Shown here: positions 7,784 to 17,819 of the stretch, piece after piece | Position numbering within the stretch: the stretch's first letter is position 1 | Layout: each line of letters starts with the position of its first letter | Source of the DNA: Acidobacteriales bacterium 59-55 | Lineage (GTDB): Bacteria; Acidobacteriota; Terriglobia; Terriglobales; Acidobacteriaceae | Assembly: GCA_001897435.1 (NCBI GenBank) | Contig: MKSV01000008.1 | Location: forward strand, 1-64,000 | DNA: 64,000 nt | Reading direction: 5' to 3' | The notes under the pieces: generated by a model | Databases searched by the model: none | Seen by the model: the letters and a program-made list of their open reading frames with translations, nothing else | Told to the model about the DNA's origin: nothing | Made by a program: the position numbers and the translations under genes

Positions 7784-9154
7784 CTAATCGCTTGAAAATA
7801 GTCCGAGCGAAATAGCATTTGCTTGAGCGACGTTGCCAGCATCGTTGACGTGCAGATGGTCCCCACTGTCATATGCAGGCAGCAGCTGTGCGGGATGATT
7901 CGGGTCACACACCGCCTTGTCGAAATCAATCACGCCATCGAATTCGCCGCTGCTGCGAATCCACATGTTGATCTCTTGACGCGTTTTCTCATTCTCAACA
8001 CTGTAAAAGCCATCGAAGAAAGGAGCAGGCCAGATTGCGTGCTCGAAGGGAGGAATGGTCGTGCCGATCACACGGATTTCTTGCTTGTGAGCACGAGTGA
8101 CGATTTGGCGATAACCGCTAATCAGCTGTTGGGAGGTGACTCGTTCGGTCTGAGGGATAAACGATCCGGGAAAGAGAATGTCGTTTACGCCAAGGCCGAC
8201 AACAACATACTTTACCCCCGCTTGCGCAAGGACATCACGCTCAAAGCGCGCCAGACCGGCTTGGCCAAGAGCTGGTCCATATTGCTCAAATACGGCTCTT
8301 AGCGGAGGCGGACCACCCGTCTGTCGCGGGCTTCGATTGTCGCTCAACAATCGATTTCCGATAATTCCTTCATTCAAAATACCCAGTTCCGCTTTGTTGC
8401 CTCCAGCTTTTTGTAGCCGCTCTGCAAGCACATCGGGCCAGCGACGGTTGGCGTCCTGAGTGGACCCAACGCCGTCCGTGAGTGAGGATCCCAATGCGAT
8501 GATTGTGGCTCCATGAGGCATTGCCGCAACGTCCACTCCAGTCAGGAATGGCCAGGACGCAATTGTCCTGGCGACCGGAAACTTTATCTCTGCACTCAAA
8601 TCTCCGGTTTCAGGCGAGACATAGTTCGTTTGAAAGGCTCTGAGATGGACGGTTGTCGCGTGAGTGCTCTGCGGCAGAAAGATACTGATCGCCAGATCCG
8701 AGAGAGCGGGCACGTCAAGTTTCACAGGATCACTTATCAGCATTGATCGCGCGGGAACGGTTGTGGATTTGTGTCCGCTGAAGGTTACTGTTCGGTCTGA
8801 TCCCGGAACGAGGTCCGCCCCGGTTGCGCGACGTGCGAGATGACCCGCCCCGATCACCAAAGGCTCATCTCCGAAGGTGTTGGAGATCCTAATTCTTACC
8901 TTGGTACCACCGGCGCTGGTATGCACGATTAAGCGTAATGTCTGATTGTGAAATGTCTGAACTCGTCCGGGGATTTGAGCCTGGGCAGCGGTTGCCCATG
9001 TACCGATCCACCCCTCGTTATTTCCTGCGGTACGTTTACTTAGACCGTGCGATGGCACAATCAAGACGAGAATTGCAAGCATGGTGAGAAGTGCCAAATA
9101 GTACCGGCGACAAGGTGCGTTAATACGTGAATGCATAGGTCCTCGCTCTCGCAC
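7784..9154 (-). CDS. SGNH/GDSL-type hydrolase (secreted lipase/esterase-like)
   Basis: Signal peptide; IIALGSSLTDGVGSTQDANRRWPDVLAERL, VVVGLGVNDI, DHLHVNDAGN blocks. Confidence 0.88.
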   Translation of the reverse strand: MRERGPMHSRINAPCRRYYLALLTMLAILVLIVPSHGLSKRTAGNNEGWIGTWATAAQAQIPGRVQTFHNQTLRLIVHTSAGGTKVRIRISNTFGDEPLVIGAGHLARRATGADLVPGSDRTVTFSGHKSTTVPARSMLISDPVKLDVPALSDLAISIFLPQSTHATTVHLRAFQTNYVSPETGDLSAEIKFPVARTIASWPFLTGVDVAAMPHGATIIALGSSLTDGVGSTQDANRRWPDVLAERLQKAGGNKAELGILNEGIIGNRLLSDNRSPRQTGGPPPLRAVFEQYGPALGQAGLARFERDVLAQAGVKYVVVGLGVNDILFPGSFIPQTERVTSQQLISGYRQIVTRAHKQEIRVIGTTIPPFEHAIWPAPFFDGFYSVENEKTRQEINMWIRSSGEFDGVIDFDKAVCDPNHPAQLLPAYDSGDHLHVNDAGNVAQANAISLGLFSSD

Positions 9155-9371
9155 AGCTTGACGGAATAGTGCAAATCAATTAACCATCGAGAGCCTCTTT
9201 TACATCTCCGCAGTTACAATTGCGATCTGTAATCAGCCAACGGATATCGCGATGTCGATGAACGGTCTCGAAATGCAGTCAATGGCTGTTTTCTAGATGA
9301 ACAATCGGTTCATAATGGACTAAAAGCAAGCAAGTGTTTCGCCAGCGGTGCATTCCAACGGGCAGTATCTG

Positions 9372-10484
9372 ATGGCCAGAATCATGAAAAAATTGTGGTC
9401 ATTTGGGCGACTGGAGATCGGCTACCGTAACGCTGTCTCTATTTCCGTCTTTTTTATCGTTCCGGCTGCGCTGTCTGTCTTTCAGGTCTATGTCCAATCG
9501 AAGCTCGAACAGCACCCGGTAAGATGGCAAGAGTTGGTTTATGCAGGGAGCCACTGGCTCCTCGTTGGCATCTTCACGCCGCTCATCTACCGTCTGGGCA
9601 AGCGCTTCCCATTTTCGCGAGCGCGCCTGACCGGCTGGCTTTTCGTCCATTCAGCGGGTGCCCTCGGATTGTGCATCGGCCTAACGTCGCTAGGCTTCTT
9701 CATGGCAGCGATGTTGAAGCTTCTTCCCCACTACACCTCTTTGCTGCGTGCCTTTATCCCCTGGATGCTGAGCGGCTTGCCATTTGCAGTGTCCATCTAC
9801 TTCGCGATCCTTGGCTGCGTCTATGCTTACTCGTATTTCATTGAAGCGAGGAAACGGGAGGCGGATGCGGCACGACTCGAAGCTCAGCTCTCAGAGGCTA
9901 GACTGGGCGCTTTGCGTATGCAGCTGAATCCGCACTTCCTGTTCAACAGCCTCAATGCGCTTTCCGTTCTTGTACGAGAGGAAGATACGCAATCCGCTTC
10001 TCGCATGCTTGAACTCATCGCCGACGTACTCCGCCAGGTACTCCGCTCTGATCAACCCAATGAAATCCCGCTGTCGGAAGAGATAGCCTTTGTTGCGCAA
10101 TATCTTGAGATCGAGCAGGTGCGATTTTCCGATCGACTTGATGTCCGGTGGAATATCGAGCAGAGCGCAATGTCTGCTTTTGTGCCCTGCTTTATCATGC
10201 AGCCCCTCGTCGAGAACGCAATCAAACATGGCGTGCTCAAAACGGCCGAGTCAGGTGTCATTGATATCTTCGCGAGAGTTAGGGGAGAGCTCTTGGAGCT
10301 AAAGGTGCTTGATAACGGAGAAGGGGGCGAGAGGGCCACGAAGACACTCGGTGTTGGCCTATCGAATACGAGAGAACGATTGCACGCGCTTTATGGCGAC
10401 AGTGCGGGGCTTTCTCTCGATGTTCGACTTGCCGGCGGTGCTGAGGCCACAATTACCTTGCCACTCCGGGTGCAATTGCCATGA
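9372..10484 (+). CDS. LytS/YehU-type sensor histidine kinase
   Basis: Membrane N-terminus; LRMQLNPHFLFNSLNALSVLVRE, PLVENAIKHGV, NTRERLHALYG. Start 9348 or 9372 ambiguous. Confidence 0.9.
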   Translation: MARIMKKLWSFGRLEIGYRNAVSISVFFIVPAALSVFQVYVQSKLEQHPVRWQELVYAGSHWLLVGIFTPLIYRLGKRFPFSRARLTGWLFVHSAGALGLCIGLTSLGFFMAAMLKLLPHYTSLLRAFIPWMLSGLPFAVSIYFAILGCVYAYSYFIEARKREADAARLEAQLSEARLGALRMQLNPHFLFNSLNALSVLVREEDTQSASRMLELIADVLRQVLRSDQPNEIPLSEEIAFVAQYLEIEQVRFSDRLDVRWNIEQSAMSAFVPCFIMQPLVENAIKHGVLKTAESGVIDIFARVRGELLELKVLDNGEGGERATKTLGVGLSNTRERLHALYGDSAGLSLDVRLAGGAEATITLPLRVQLP

Positions 10485-11266
10485 TTCCCCTTCGTATTCT
10501 GATCGTCGATGATGAACCTCTCGGGCGTAGAGCCGTTCGGCAACTTTTACTTGCGCACAATGACTGTGAGGTAGTTGCTGAAGCGCGAAATGGCCGAGAG
10601 GCGATCCGGCTGATCGATAACTTAAAACCTGATCTTGTCTTCTTAGACATACAAATGCCCGAGATTGACGGGTTTGCTGTGCTAAGAGCCTTGGCGCCTG
10701 CACATTTGCCGTGGGTAATATTTATCACGGCGTATGACACATTCGCTGTACGCGCCTTCGAATCAAACGCGCTTGACTATCTCGTAAAACCGCTTCATGA
10801 GACAAGATTCAAAGACGCCTTGGCCAGAGTTCGCGAGAGATGTCGCTCGAAAGAGGCCATCGAGCTTTCGAAACGATTGTCAGCACTCCTTGCTAACGAG
10901 CCACCCATTCCTGAGACGCAAATCGAACCTGTGAGACGAATTTTGGTCGGCACAGGCGAGGGAGCAGTAATCCTTGATCTCTCAGAGATTGATTGGATGA
11001 GTGCTGAAGACTATTACGTCGCAATTCACTCCCAAGGGCACAAATATCTCGTGCGTGAGTCTCTCTCATCGCTCGAGAGCCGATTGGACCATTCACAATT
11101 CCTCCGGGTTCATCGAAAAGTCATTGTTAATTTTGCTCAGATCCAAAAGACAATCGCTCATTCCGAAGACGGCTCATTTTTGCTACTACGCACTGGAGAC
11201 AAGCTGCCCGTAAGCCGGAGGCATCGCTCGCGGGTCGCAGATGCCCTTCGTCGGCTAAAAACATAG
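10481..11266 (+). CDS. LytTR family response regulator
   Basis: ATGA overlap with kinase; RILIVDDEPLGRRAVRQLL receiver and C-terminal LytTR (SQFLRVHRKVIVNFAQI). Confidence 0.92.
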   Translation: MIPLRILIVDDEPLGRRAVRQLLLAHNDCEVVAEARNGREAIRLIDNLKPDLVFLDIQMPEIDGFAVLRALAPAHLPWVIFITAYDTFAVRAFESNALDYLVKPLHETRFKDALARVRERCRSKEAIELSKRLSALLANEPPIPETQIEPVRRILVGTGEGAVILDLSEIDWMSAEDYYVAIHSQGHKYLVRESLSSLESRLDHSQFLRVHRKVIVNFAQIQKTIAHSEDGSFLLLRTGDKLPVSRRHRSRVADALRRLKT

Positions 11267-11312
11267 TTGTGCCGCAATGGATGTTAGGGCTTGCCTTCTG
11301 GTGATTGCAAAT

Positions 11313-12566
11313 TCAATCTCTGGAAGGAACGATGGTAAAGCGCCGTTTGAGACGAAGAAATGGCCGTTCGTAAAACTGATAAGACAGGTGCGCCACCAGG
11401 ATCGTAAAAAGGAAGGACAGGATTGTTCCCACTCCGCCACGCCAGCCTATCAGACGAAGCAATTCGCAGAAGCGGGTGAGCCACGTCTTGCCCAGGTGAA
11501 AGACAAGGTAGTAGACGAGCTCATGAAAGACATAGAGGCCATAGGAGATGCGGCCAAGGTAGACGACCAATCGCGGCAGAAAGCGCTCCGGCGTGCCCAA
11601 CAGGCTGAGAAAAAGCAGCGCCGTTCCAACCAGCACGAGTGCCCAGCCGATAGGTGCCTGTAAAACAGTGGACTGCGGCGTATCCGCCTGAACGCCGAAG
11701 TGGACCGAGGCGACAAACCAGCATGCAATGGCCCCCACGATGCCGAGTATGCGAAGAACAGGATGCCAGTCAGGAACACGTCCGCGCAGAAAGAGCGAGA
11801 GCAACACCCCGGCGGAGAAGAACTGAAACTCGACGAAGCTGTTGGTCCACTGGCTGCTGAAGCCGTGAAAGCCATGCCGCGCATAGACGATCACGCAGAT
11901 GTACGAGACGGCCATAAGGCCCAGCGAGATAATCTTGAGCCCTTTGCGCCCTCCGAATCGCGCAATCAGCGGAATCACGATGTAGAACTGCTCTTCGACC
12001 GAGATGCTCCAAAGCGGATTGACTGGATAGGAGTGAATCCAGCCAAACTTGCATATGTACCAGTTGCCGACGAAGAAGGTGAAGGCAAGCCACGATCTGG
12101 GGTCTCTTGGGCCGGCGCTATGAACGAAGTGCCCGAAGAGGACCAGCCCATAGAAGGCGGCAAAGTAGAGAGGCCAGATGCGCAGAATGCGGCGCATGTA
12201 GAAGGCGCCGGAATTAATAGTCCCCACCTGGTCTTTTTCACGCATCAGTAATTCTGTGATGAGGAAGGCGCTGAGCAGGAAGAAGACAGGCACACCGAAA
12301 TCGCCGAGCAGGCAAAGGTTGTAAGCCCAGTAGTGCTGCGCAGGATCAAGGGGAAGAAAGTCCATGCGGTGCACGATGAACACAATCAGAAACGCGAGAA
12401 AGCGTAGCGCATCCAGCTCGGGACGATAGTAGCGATTGCTGGCCGTGTGTTGAAGACTTCTCTCTGGCTTGGGTGTGGCGAGAGTCGGAATACGCGTCCC
12501 CCCGGCGGGAAAGTGTGCGACATCTTTTTTTGAAAAATAACTATACCACCAGCCCCTCACCTTCAC
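11313..12566 (-). CDS. Acyltransferase family protein (OafA/YrhL type)
   Basis: YYRPELDALRFLAFLIVFIVH, FFLLSAFLITELLMREK, LWSISVEEQFYIVIPLI. Confidence 0.9.
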   Translation of the reverse strand: MKVRGWWYSYFSKKDVAHFPAGGTRIPTLATPKPERSLQHTASNRYYRPELDALRFLAFLIVFIVHRMDFLPLDPAQHYWAYNLCLLGDFGVPVFFLLSAFLITELLMREKDQVGTINSGAFYMRRILRIWPLYFAAFYGLVLFGHFVHSAGPRDPRSWLAFTFFVGNWYICKFGWIHSYPVNPLWSISVEEQFYIVIPLIARFGGRKGLKIISLGLMAVSYICVIVYARHGFHGFSSQWTNSFVEFQFFSAGVLLSLFLRGRVPDWHPVLRILGIVGAIACWFVASVHFGVQADTPQSTVLQAPIGWALVLVGTALLFLSLLGTPERFLPRLVVYLGRISYGLYVFHELVYYLVFHLGKTWLTRFCELLRLIGWRGGVGTILSFLFTILVAHLSYQFYERPFLRLKRRFTIVPSRD

Positions 12567-12588
12567 CGCTAATGCCTAAAAAATGGTC

Positions 12589-12631
12589 TTGACTTTAAGT
12601 ATCAACAAGCGTTATATCGATTACTGATATA
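12589..12631 (+). promoter_or_regulatory. Sigma70-like promoter overlapped by inverted-repeat operator for padR
   Basis: TTGACT-17 bp-TTATAT; TATATC-GATTACT-GATATA (12613-12631) overlaps the -10; padR ATG at 12643. Confidence 0.65.
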
Positions 12632-12642
12632 CGGGGTGAAAC

Positions 12643-13020
12643 ATGGCCAAAGCTCCTAACCAGGTTCCGGACGAGTTGAAGCATCTTTTTCCGCTCACAC
12701 CTGCGGTGTTTTTTATTCTTTTCGCTCTCGCCGACGGCGAAAAGCATGGGTACGCCATCATGCAGAGTGTTTCTGAGCTTTCCGCCGACCAATTTCGGAT
12801 GGGTCCCGGCACCCTTTACAGCACGATCCAAAGGCTGGAAGAGATGGAGTTAATTGAAGAGACAGAGGGAACGGGCGAACCGTCTGATCACGAGAGCAGA
12901 CGAAGATATTACAAGCTGACCAGTATCGGGCGGACGGTTCTTAAGGCGGACATCGGCCGCATGGAGTCTGTGATACGTCTTGCGCGCGAGAGAAAACTTA
13001 CGCCGAGCACGGCAGGGTGA
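12643..13020 (+). CDS. PadR family transcriptional regulator
   Basis: FFILFALADGEKHGYAIMQSVSELSADQFRMGPGTLYSTIQRLEEMELIEE...RRRYYKLTSIG. Confidence 0.9.
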   Translation: MAKAPNQVPDELKHLFPLTPAVFFILFALADGEKHGYAIMQSVSELSADQFRMGPGTLYSTIQRLEEMELIEETEGTGEPSDHESRRRYYKLTSIGRTVLKADIGRMESVIRLARERKLTPSTAG

Positions 13021-13031
13021 GGAACAACGCC

Positions 13032-13340
13032 ATGAGCACACTTCAAAGAAGTTGTTCTCTTTACGAAATTTTGCTTTTTGCATATCCGAGCGAATTTCGC
13101 CAGCACTTTAGCGACGAGATGAAAGAGACGTTTGTCTATCAAATGAGACGCGAGCGTGGTCGCAGCGGTCTTGCCGGAGCATTTCGGGTCTGGAGTCTCG
13201 TCTTTTGGGAGTTGCTTTCTGTGGCAGTCCCCCTTCAGTTACAGAATTCCATCGTGATTGCTACAGCAGCGTCGCTTCTGGGATCGTCTGGCTTGTCAAT
13301 CTTGTTCTTTCGTGCAGTCGCTCATCATTGCAGTAAATAG
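13032..13340 (+). CDS. Short permease-prefix-like membrane protein
   Basis: YEILLFAYPSEFRQHFSDEMKETFVYQMRRERGRSGLAGAFRVWSLVFWELL resembles the N-terminal prefix domain of ADOP-type permeases; no permease follows. Confidence 0.5.
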   Translation: MSTLQRSCSLYEILLFAYPSEFRQHFSDEMKETFVYQMRRERGRSGLAGAFRVWSLVFWELLSVAVPLQLQNSIVIATAASLLGSSGLSILFFRAVAHHCSK

Positions 13341-13389
13341 CGATTTTTGAACAATACCGGACATGCTTCTGCGCTATGGGGAGAGCTTT

Positions 13390-14412
13390 GTCTCCGTGGA
13401 GGTCGAAATGGAACAACAGATTGAACCGGAACATCAGATCACAAGAAGCGTCTGGATGTATCTAGTCCTCGCATATGGGTTCGCTTGGACCGCATGGATC
13501 GTTTCCATCAAGCTGCACGCCTCCGAAGAATTTCTCAATATTGGAACCGCGGGGCCAGCGCTTGCAGCGATGGTGCTCTCATACCGGCGTCATAGCGATC
13601 ATTCTTACCGGCTCTTGCCACGAAGCCTGACTTTTCTAGCGTTGCTGGCGTCCTGCTGGATTGTGCTCTCGCTCTACTATGCGTGGCGGGTTAGTTCCCA
13701 TTTATCTTTTCGATTGGATCCCTGGTTGATTATTCCTTCCATTCTGCCAGCGTGGATCATTTCAGGAGTTTTTTCAGGTGACTCAGGAGTGCGCAGCCTT
13801 CTGCGGCGGCTTGTGCATCGACCAGACCGCTGGTCGCTCATCGGGTTTCTGCTTTTTCCTGCGATCCTTCTCTTAGGAACGCTTGTCGCCAAGCTGTTGC
13901 ATCAGCCGCTGGTAAAGCCAATTGGCCACGGATCGATAACAAGCGCGATCGCATTCGGGGTCATATTTTTTCTATATAACTTGCTCTTTGTTGCCGCGCT
14001 TGAAGAGCCTGGATGGCGCGGGCTCCTTCTCGACCGTCTCCAGAAGAAACGGTCGCCTCTGGTTGCAAGTGTGCTGGTCTGGTTACCGTGGGCGTTGTGG
14101 CACGCACCTCTCGATTACTATCGCCCAGCACGGTTTTCGCTGGCCACGTACCTCGAAATACGCGTCATCTTCCTGATACCCCTTGTCATCATCCTGACAT
14201 GGCTCTATAACCGGTCTGCCCGATCGATACAGGCAAGTGCGATGTTTCATGCCAGTATGAATACCTTTCCGTTTGTGCTCCCCTACTTCATGGCTGGCTT
14301 TGTATTGCTCTTCGTAGTCGCAGGCTACGTCATCGTTGCGGATCGTATGTGGCGGGTTGGTCTCAGCCCTATCGGACAAAACCGGGGAGACATCACGACA
14401 ATCCGGGGATGA
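13390..14412 (+). CDS. CPBP family intramembrane metalloprotease
   Basis: Multi-TM; FVAALEEPGWRGLLLDRLQKK and WLPWALWHAPLDYY are CPBP motifs. In-frame starts 13363, 13390 or 13408; start uncertain. Confidence 0.82.
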   Translation, partial: VSVEVEMEQQIEPEHQITRSVWMYLVLAYGFAWTAWIVSIKLHASEEFLNIGTAGPALAAMVLSYRRHSDHSYRLLPRSLTFLALLASCWIVLSLYYAWRVSSHLSFRLDPWLIIPSILPAWIISGVFSGDSGVRSLLRRLVHRPDRWSLIGFLLFPAILLLGTLVAKLLHQPLVKPIGHGSITSAIAFGVIFFLYNLLFVAALEEPGWRGLLLDRLQKKRSPLVASVLVWLPWALWHAPLDYYRPARFSLATYLEIRVIFLIPLVIILTWLYNRSARSIQASAMFHASMNTFPFVLPYFMAGFVLLFVVAGYVIVADRMWRVGLSPIGQNRGDITTIRG

Positions 14413-14515
14413 AATTAGCCCGGTTTTGGCAGGAATCTTGTACCGCTTTCTCACGTAAGCTTCGCTCTGGCAGAATTGGATTGCCTATCAGCCCCGAGTG
14501 GAAGAGACTGACACG

Positions 14516-15085
14516 ATGAAGGTCCCCTATGCAAAGAAGTGGCAGAAGGAAACCGACAACCTGCGCAAAATCGCACTCGACTGTGATTTGAGGGAGGAGT
14601 TGAAGTGGGGCAAGCCCTGCTTCACTTTCCTGAAGAAGAATGTGGTTATCGTCATCCCGCTTAAGGAGTCGTGCGCGCTCGCGTTCTTCAAAGGCGCGCT
14701 ACTCAAGGACCCGAAGCGCATCCTTCAAAGGGCCGGGGGACACAGCCAGGCAGGACGGTGGATCAAATTCACCTCGGTCAAAGAGATTACGTCTCTGCGG
14801 TCAACTCTGACGGATTACATTTATGAGGCCATCGAAATCGAGGAGTCCGGCAAGAAAGTAGAACTCAAGAAAGCTTCTGAGTACGTTGTTCCGGAGGAGT
14901 TGCAGGCCAAGCTCAATGAGAACGCGATTCTCAAAGCAGCGTTCGAAGCGCTGACACCAGGTCGGAGAAAGTCTTACATCTTTCACATCTCAAGCGCGAA
15001 ACAGTCAAAGACCAGGGCTGCGCGGACAGATAAGTGCGTGCCGATGATCCTGAGCGGGCGAGGGTTCAACGAACGTCCGAACTAA
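14516..15085 (+). CDS. YdeI/OmpD-associated (DUF1801-like) family protein
   Basis: WQKETDNLRKIALDCDLREELKWGKPCFTFLKKNVVIVIPLKESCALAFFKGALLKDP. Confidence 0.8.
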   Translation: MKVPYAKKWQKETDNLRKIALDCDLREELKWGKPCFTFLKKNVVIVIPLKESCALAFFKGALLKDPKRILQRAGGHSQAGRWIKFTSVKEITSLRSTLTDYIYEAIEIEESGKKVELKKASEYVVPEELQAKLNENAILKAAFEALTPGRRKSYIFHISSAKQSKTRAARTDKCVPMILSGRGFNERPN

Positions 15086-15153
15086 TATACGCTTCGGGAA
15101 TACGGCACTAGTCCCATTAGCGCGGTTGCGGTTGGAGCTAAACTTGTAGCGTG

Positions 15154-15714
15154 ATGCCACATCCATCATGGAATGAGAGCTATGCCTTCCGGACAGTTGC
15201 CTGGGACACCGGACAACCGGAGCCTCTGCTCGTCGAGTTTGTCACGTCGGGAGCGGTCACACCGGGTCCGGCGCTTGAGATCGGGGCGGGTACTGGCACG
15301 AATGCAATTTGGATGGCGGAACGCGGTTTCGACGTGTTTGGAGTCGATGTTTCGCCGCTCGCCGTCGAAAGCGCCCAAGCCAAGATAGAGGGACGCACTC
15401 TGAGCTGCCGCTTCGCTGTGTGGGACATTCTCGCCGCGCCTCCGCCCGACGGCTCGTTCCAGTTCGTGTTCGACCGTAGTTACTTTCATGTGTTCGATGA
15501 ACCAGGCGAGAGACAGCGGCTCGCGTCACAAGTTGCCGGCGCATTGGCATCGGGTGGCTTGTGGCTGAGCTTGATCGGGAGCACTGAAAATCCCCCACGC
15601 GAAGTCGGTCCGCCACGCCGCTCGGCGCGGGAGGTCACCCTCGCCATCGAGCCAGTGCTGGAGATCGTCGAGTTGCGATCAGCCGAGTTCCGCGATCACA
15701 ACACAAAGGCGTAG
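15154..15714 (+). pseudogene. Class I SAM-dependent methyltransferase, copy 1 (probably degraded)
   Basis: LEIGAGTGTNAIWMAERGFDVFGVDVSPLAVESAQ; near-identical to 18613-19233 but truncated by TAG after HNTKA and with SYAFRTVAWD in place of SYASGQLPWD. Confidence 0.75.
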
Positions 15715-15985
15715 TTCCGCCTGTCGCGCCGGCGTACGCAGCCCTCCACGCAGCACGATTGAGATTCAGAGGCGAATGCGCTACCGTTCTGGATGAGTGC
15801 CAAGTCGCCGAACATCAGATCAAACTGGACTGGCGCTGAGCCGTTGCTAGATGAGTGTATTGCCCTGTTCGCGACAATTGTGACCGGAGCACCCATCGCC
15901 AACGCGGTCATGACGACTACCCGAGGCAGAGAGAGGAAGTCAGCACGTTTCATGGAAAGTTTCATGGTCTTCAGCGGTACCGTTT

Positions 15986-17359
15986 TCAGCGATACCCGAA
16001 CAGAGGTGGGAACACGAGAACCACCACCGCCGCCCAGGCGGAGAACACCGGCAGGTACGCCATCTGCCATCGCTCCAGAACGGCAAACGAGCTCCTGTGA
16101 CCGAGGAAGCGCGCGTACAACCACGCCGACCACGTCAGGTTGACGAGCAGAATGATGTTCTCGCCAAGGGCCGCCACCCGGTTGGGCGTGAAGCCAAATT
16201 CAGAGATGCGGGCAGCAATCGCATAGAGCGCCACCCCGTCGATCACGAGCGCGCTGACTACGAGCGCCAGTTGCAGACCGTCGAAGAAGTCGGGTGGTGC
16301 CTGCGGGTCGCGCGCCGACGCGGCGTACAGTACCAGTCCCACCACGACTGCCAGCAGTAGATCGAAGCCGATCAGCACTTCCCGCCTAACGTTGATTGGG
16401 TTGCCCGTCCATGCCATCGTCGCCAGAAAGGCGAGGAACAGCAGCGTGAAGAGCGGCGTGAACAGCCTGGTCAACACCGGCGCCATGTTTTCGATGACGC
16501 TTTGCTTCGCCTCCACCAGCCAGGATCCGATGAGGACAGCCCCTGCCGCCCCGCACGGGATCAGCCACCCTGCGACGAACCAGCCGGGGTTCATCCCGAT
16601 GGCTCTGAACATCATGAACGTAAATAAAATCGCGACGAACCCGCCAAGCGCGATGAGCACGTAGTAGATCGCCAGCTCGCCGGAGAACCGGACGAAGTTC
16701 ATGCGCCCGCCGTCGTCGAACCATCGGCCCCCGGCATAGGCAAAGCCCACGATGAGCCAGAGAGCGATTGGCAAGTGGAGAGCGGTCAGCATCTCCGTCT
16801 CGCTGCCGCTCGGAAAAGGAAACACGTTGGCCAGCACAGCCGCGGCTGCGAAGGCCATCGCAAACCAGAGACCACGGACACGGTCCGATCCGCGCTTCCA
16901 CAGGAAGTACACGGTGAGCAGCGGAAAGACAAAGAGGCTGGCGTTTTTGGCGTAGAACAGCGGGAATTCCGCGCTCGGGTTGATCCAATGGCCGAAGAGC
17001 GCCGGCAGCTTGACGGCGATCGCCGCCGCAACTGCGAGGCCCAGGACGATGAAGAGTTCGTCGCGTCCGGTCTGTGTCGACGCTTCGGTCTCGGGCGTAA
17101 TCACCAATTGCTTCCACAGCCGCTCGGAATGCGCACGTGCGAACTCGCGCGACAGCTCATCGAGGCTGCCCATGCGCTTGACGGCGACCAGGAATGCTTC
17201 ATCCCCTGTCAGACCCGCCTCGGTAAGCGCCGCCAGCTGGTGGCGAAGATGTCCCTCGAGTTCCTCCGCATCGGGACGGTAAAGTGCCTGCCGGCGGCGC
17301 ACGTAGGTCCGCCACTCTGCGATTTGGTCTTCAAGCTGCTGGTCGGCGAATGTCGTCAT
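15986..17359 (-). CDS. Permease prefix domain 1-containing membrane protein
   Basis: N-terminus QLEDQIAEWRTYVRRRQALYRPDAEELEGHLRHQLAALTEAGLTGDEAFLVAVKRMGS then many TM helices; overlaps PadR stop by 4 bp. Confidence 0.75.
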   Translation of the reverse strand: MTTFADQQLEDQIAEWRTYVRRRQALYRPDAEELEGHLRHQLAALTEAGLTGDEAFLVAVKRMGSLDELSREFARAHSERLWKQLVITPETEASTQTGRDELFIVLGLAVAAAIAVKLPALFGHWINPSAEFPLFYAKNASLFVFPLLTVYFLWKRGSDRVRGLWFAMAFAAAAVLANVFPFPSGSETEMLTALHLPIALWLIVGFAYAGGRWFDDGGRMNFVRFSGELAIYYVLIALGGFVAILFTFMMFRAIGMNPGWFVAGWLIPCGAAGAVLIGSWLVEAKQSVIENMAPVLTRLFTPLFTLLFLAFLATMAWTGNPINVRREVLIGFDLLLAVVVGLVLYAASARDPQAPPDFFDGLQLALVVSALVIDGVALYAIAARISEFGFTPNRVAALGENIILLVNLTWSAWLYARFLGHRSSFAVLERWQMAYLPVFSAWAAVVVLVFPPLFGYR

Positions 17360-17694
17360 ACGGTGCTTTCCCCCATCCAGATTCCCCGCAGTGTGTCATC
17401 GACGGCCTTCCATTGTTGACGCTGCGCAGTAAGCTCCGCCTGGCCTTCTTCCGTGATTCGGTAATACTTCCGCCTGCGGCCAGTCTCGGACGCGTCCCAC
17501 TTCGCCGCCACATAACCCTGGCGTTCGAGACGATGCAGTACGGGATATAGCATGCCGTCGGTCCATTGCAGGTGTCCGCCTGACAACTCGGCGACGCGCT
17601 TGATGATGGCGTAGCCGTAGCTCTCGCCTTCGGCAAGGATGGCGAGTACCAGCGGAGTCGAGGAAGCCGCAACGAGGTCTTTTGCTACATCCAT
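17356..17694 (-). CDS. PadR family transcriptional regulator
   Basis: LVLAILAEGESYGYAIIKRVAELSGGHLQWTDGMLYPVLHRLERQGYVAAKW...RRRKYYRIT. Confidence 0.92.
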   Translation of the reverse strand: MDVAKDLVAASSTPLVLAILAEGESYGYAIIKRVAELSGGHLQWTDGMLYPVLHRLERQGYVAAKWDASETGRRRKYYRITEEGQAELTAQRQQWKAVDDTLRGIWMGESTV

Positions 17695-17704
17695 ACGTAG
17701 AAGT

Positions 17705-17733
17705 CTTATACATTGCACCTCTATGTATGTCAA
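17705..17733 (-). promoter_or_regulatory. Promoter with ATACAT/ATGTAT operator for padR
   Basis: On minus strand TTGACA-17 bp-TATAAG, with ATACAT-9 bp-ATGTAT (17708-17728) between the boxes. Confidence 0.7.
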
Positions 17734-17819
17734 TCCTGCGCTCATGCCTCGTCTGCACTCAGCGGAACTCGACACTTCGGGCTTGATTCCACAACGGGTG
17801 CCGTCCGTATAGACCGGCG

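Noticed and set aside
11700-12251. Plus-strand 183-aa ORF inside the acyltransferase region
   Set aside because: Antisense of a clear acyltransferase; charged low-information translation.
16386-17117. 243-aa alternate-frame ORF within the permease-prefix gene
   Set aside because: Arg-rich out-of-frame translation typical of high-GC shadow ORFs.
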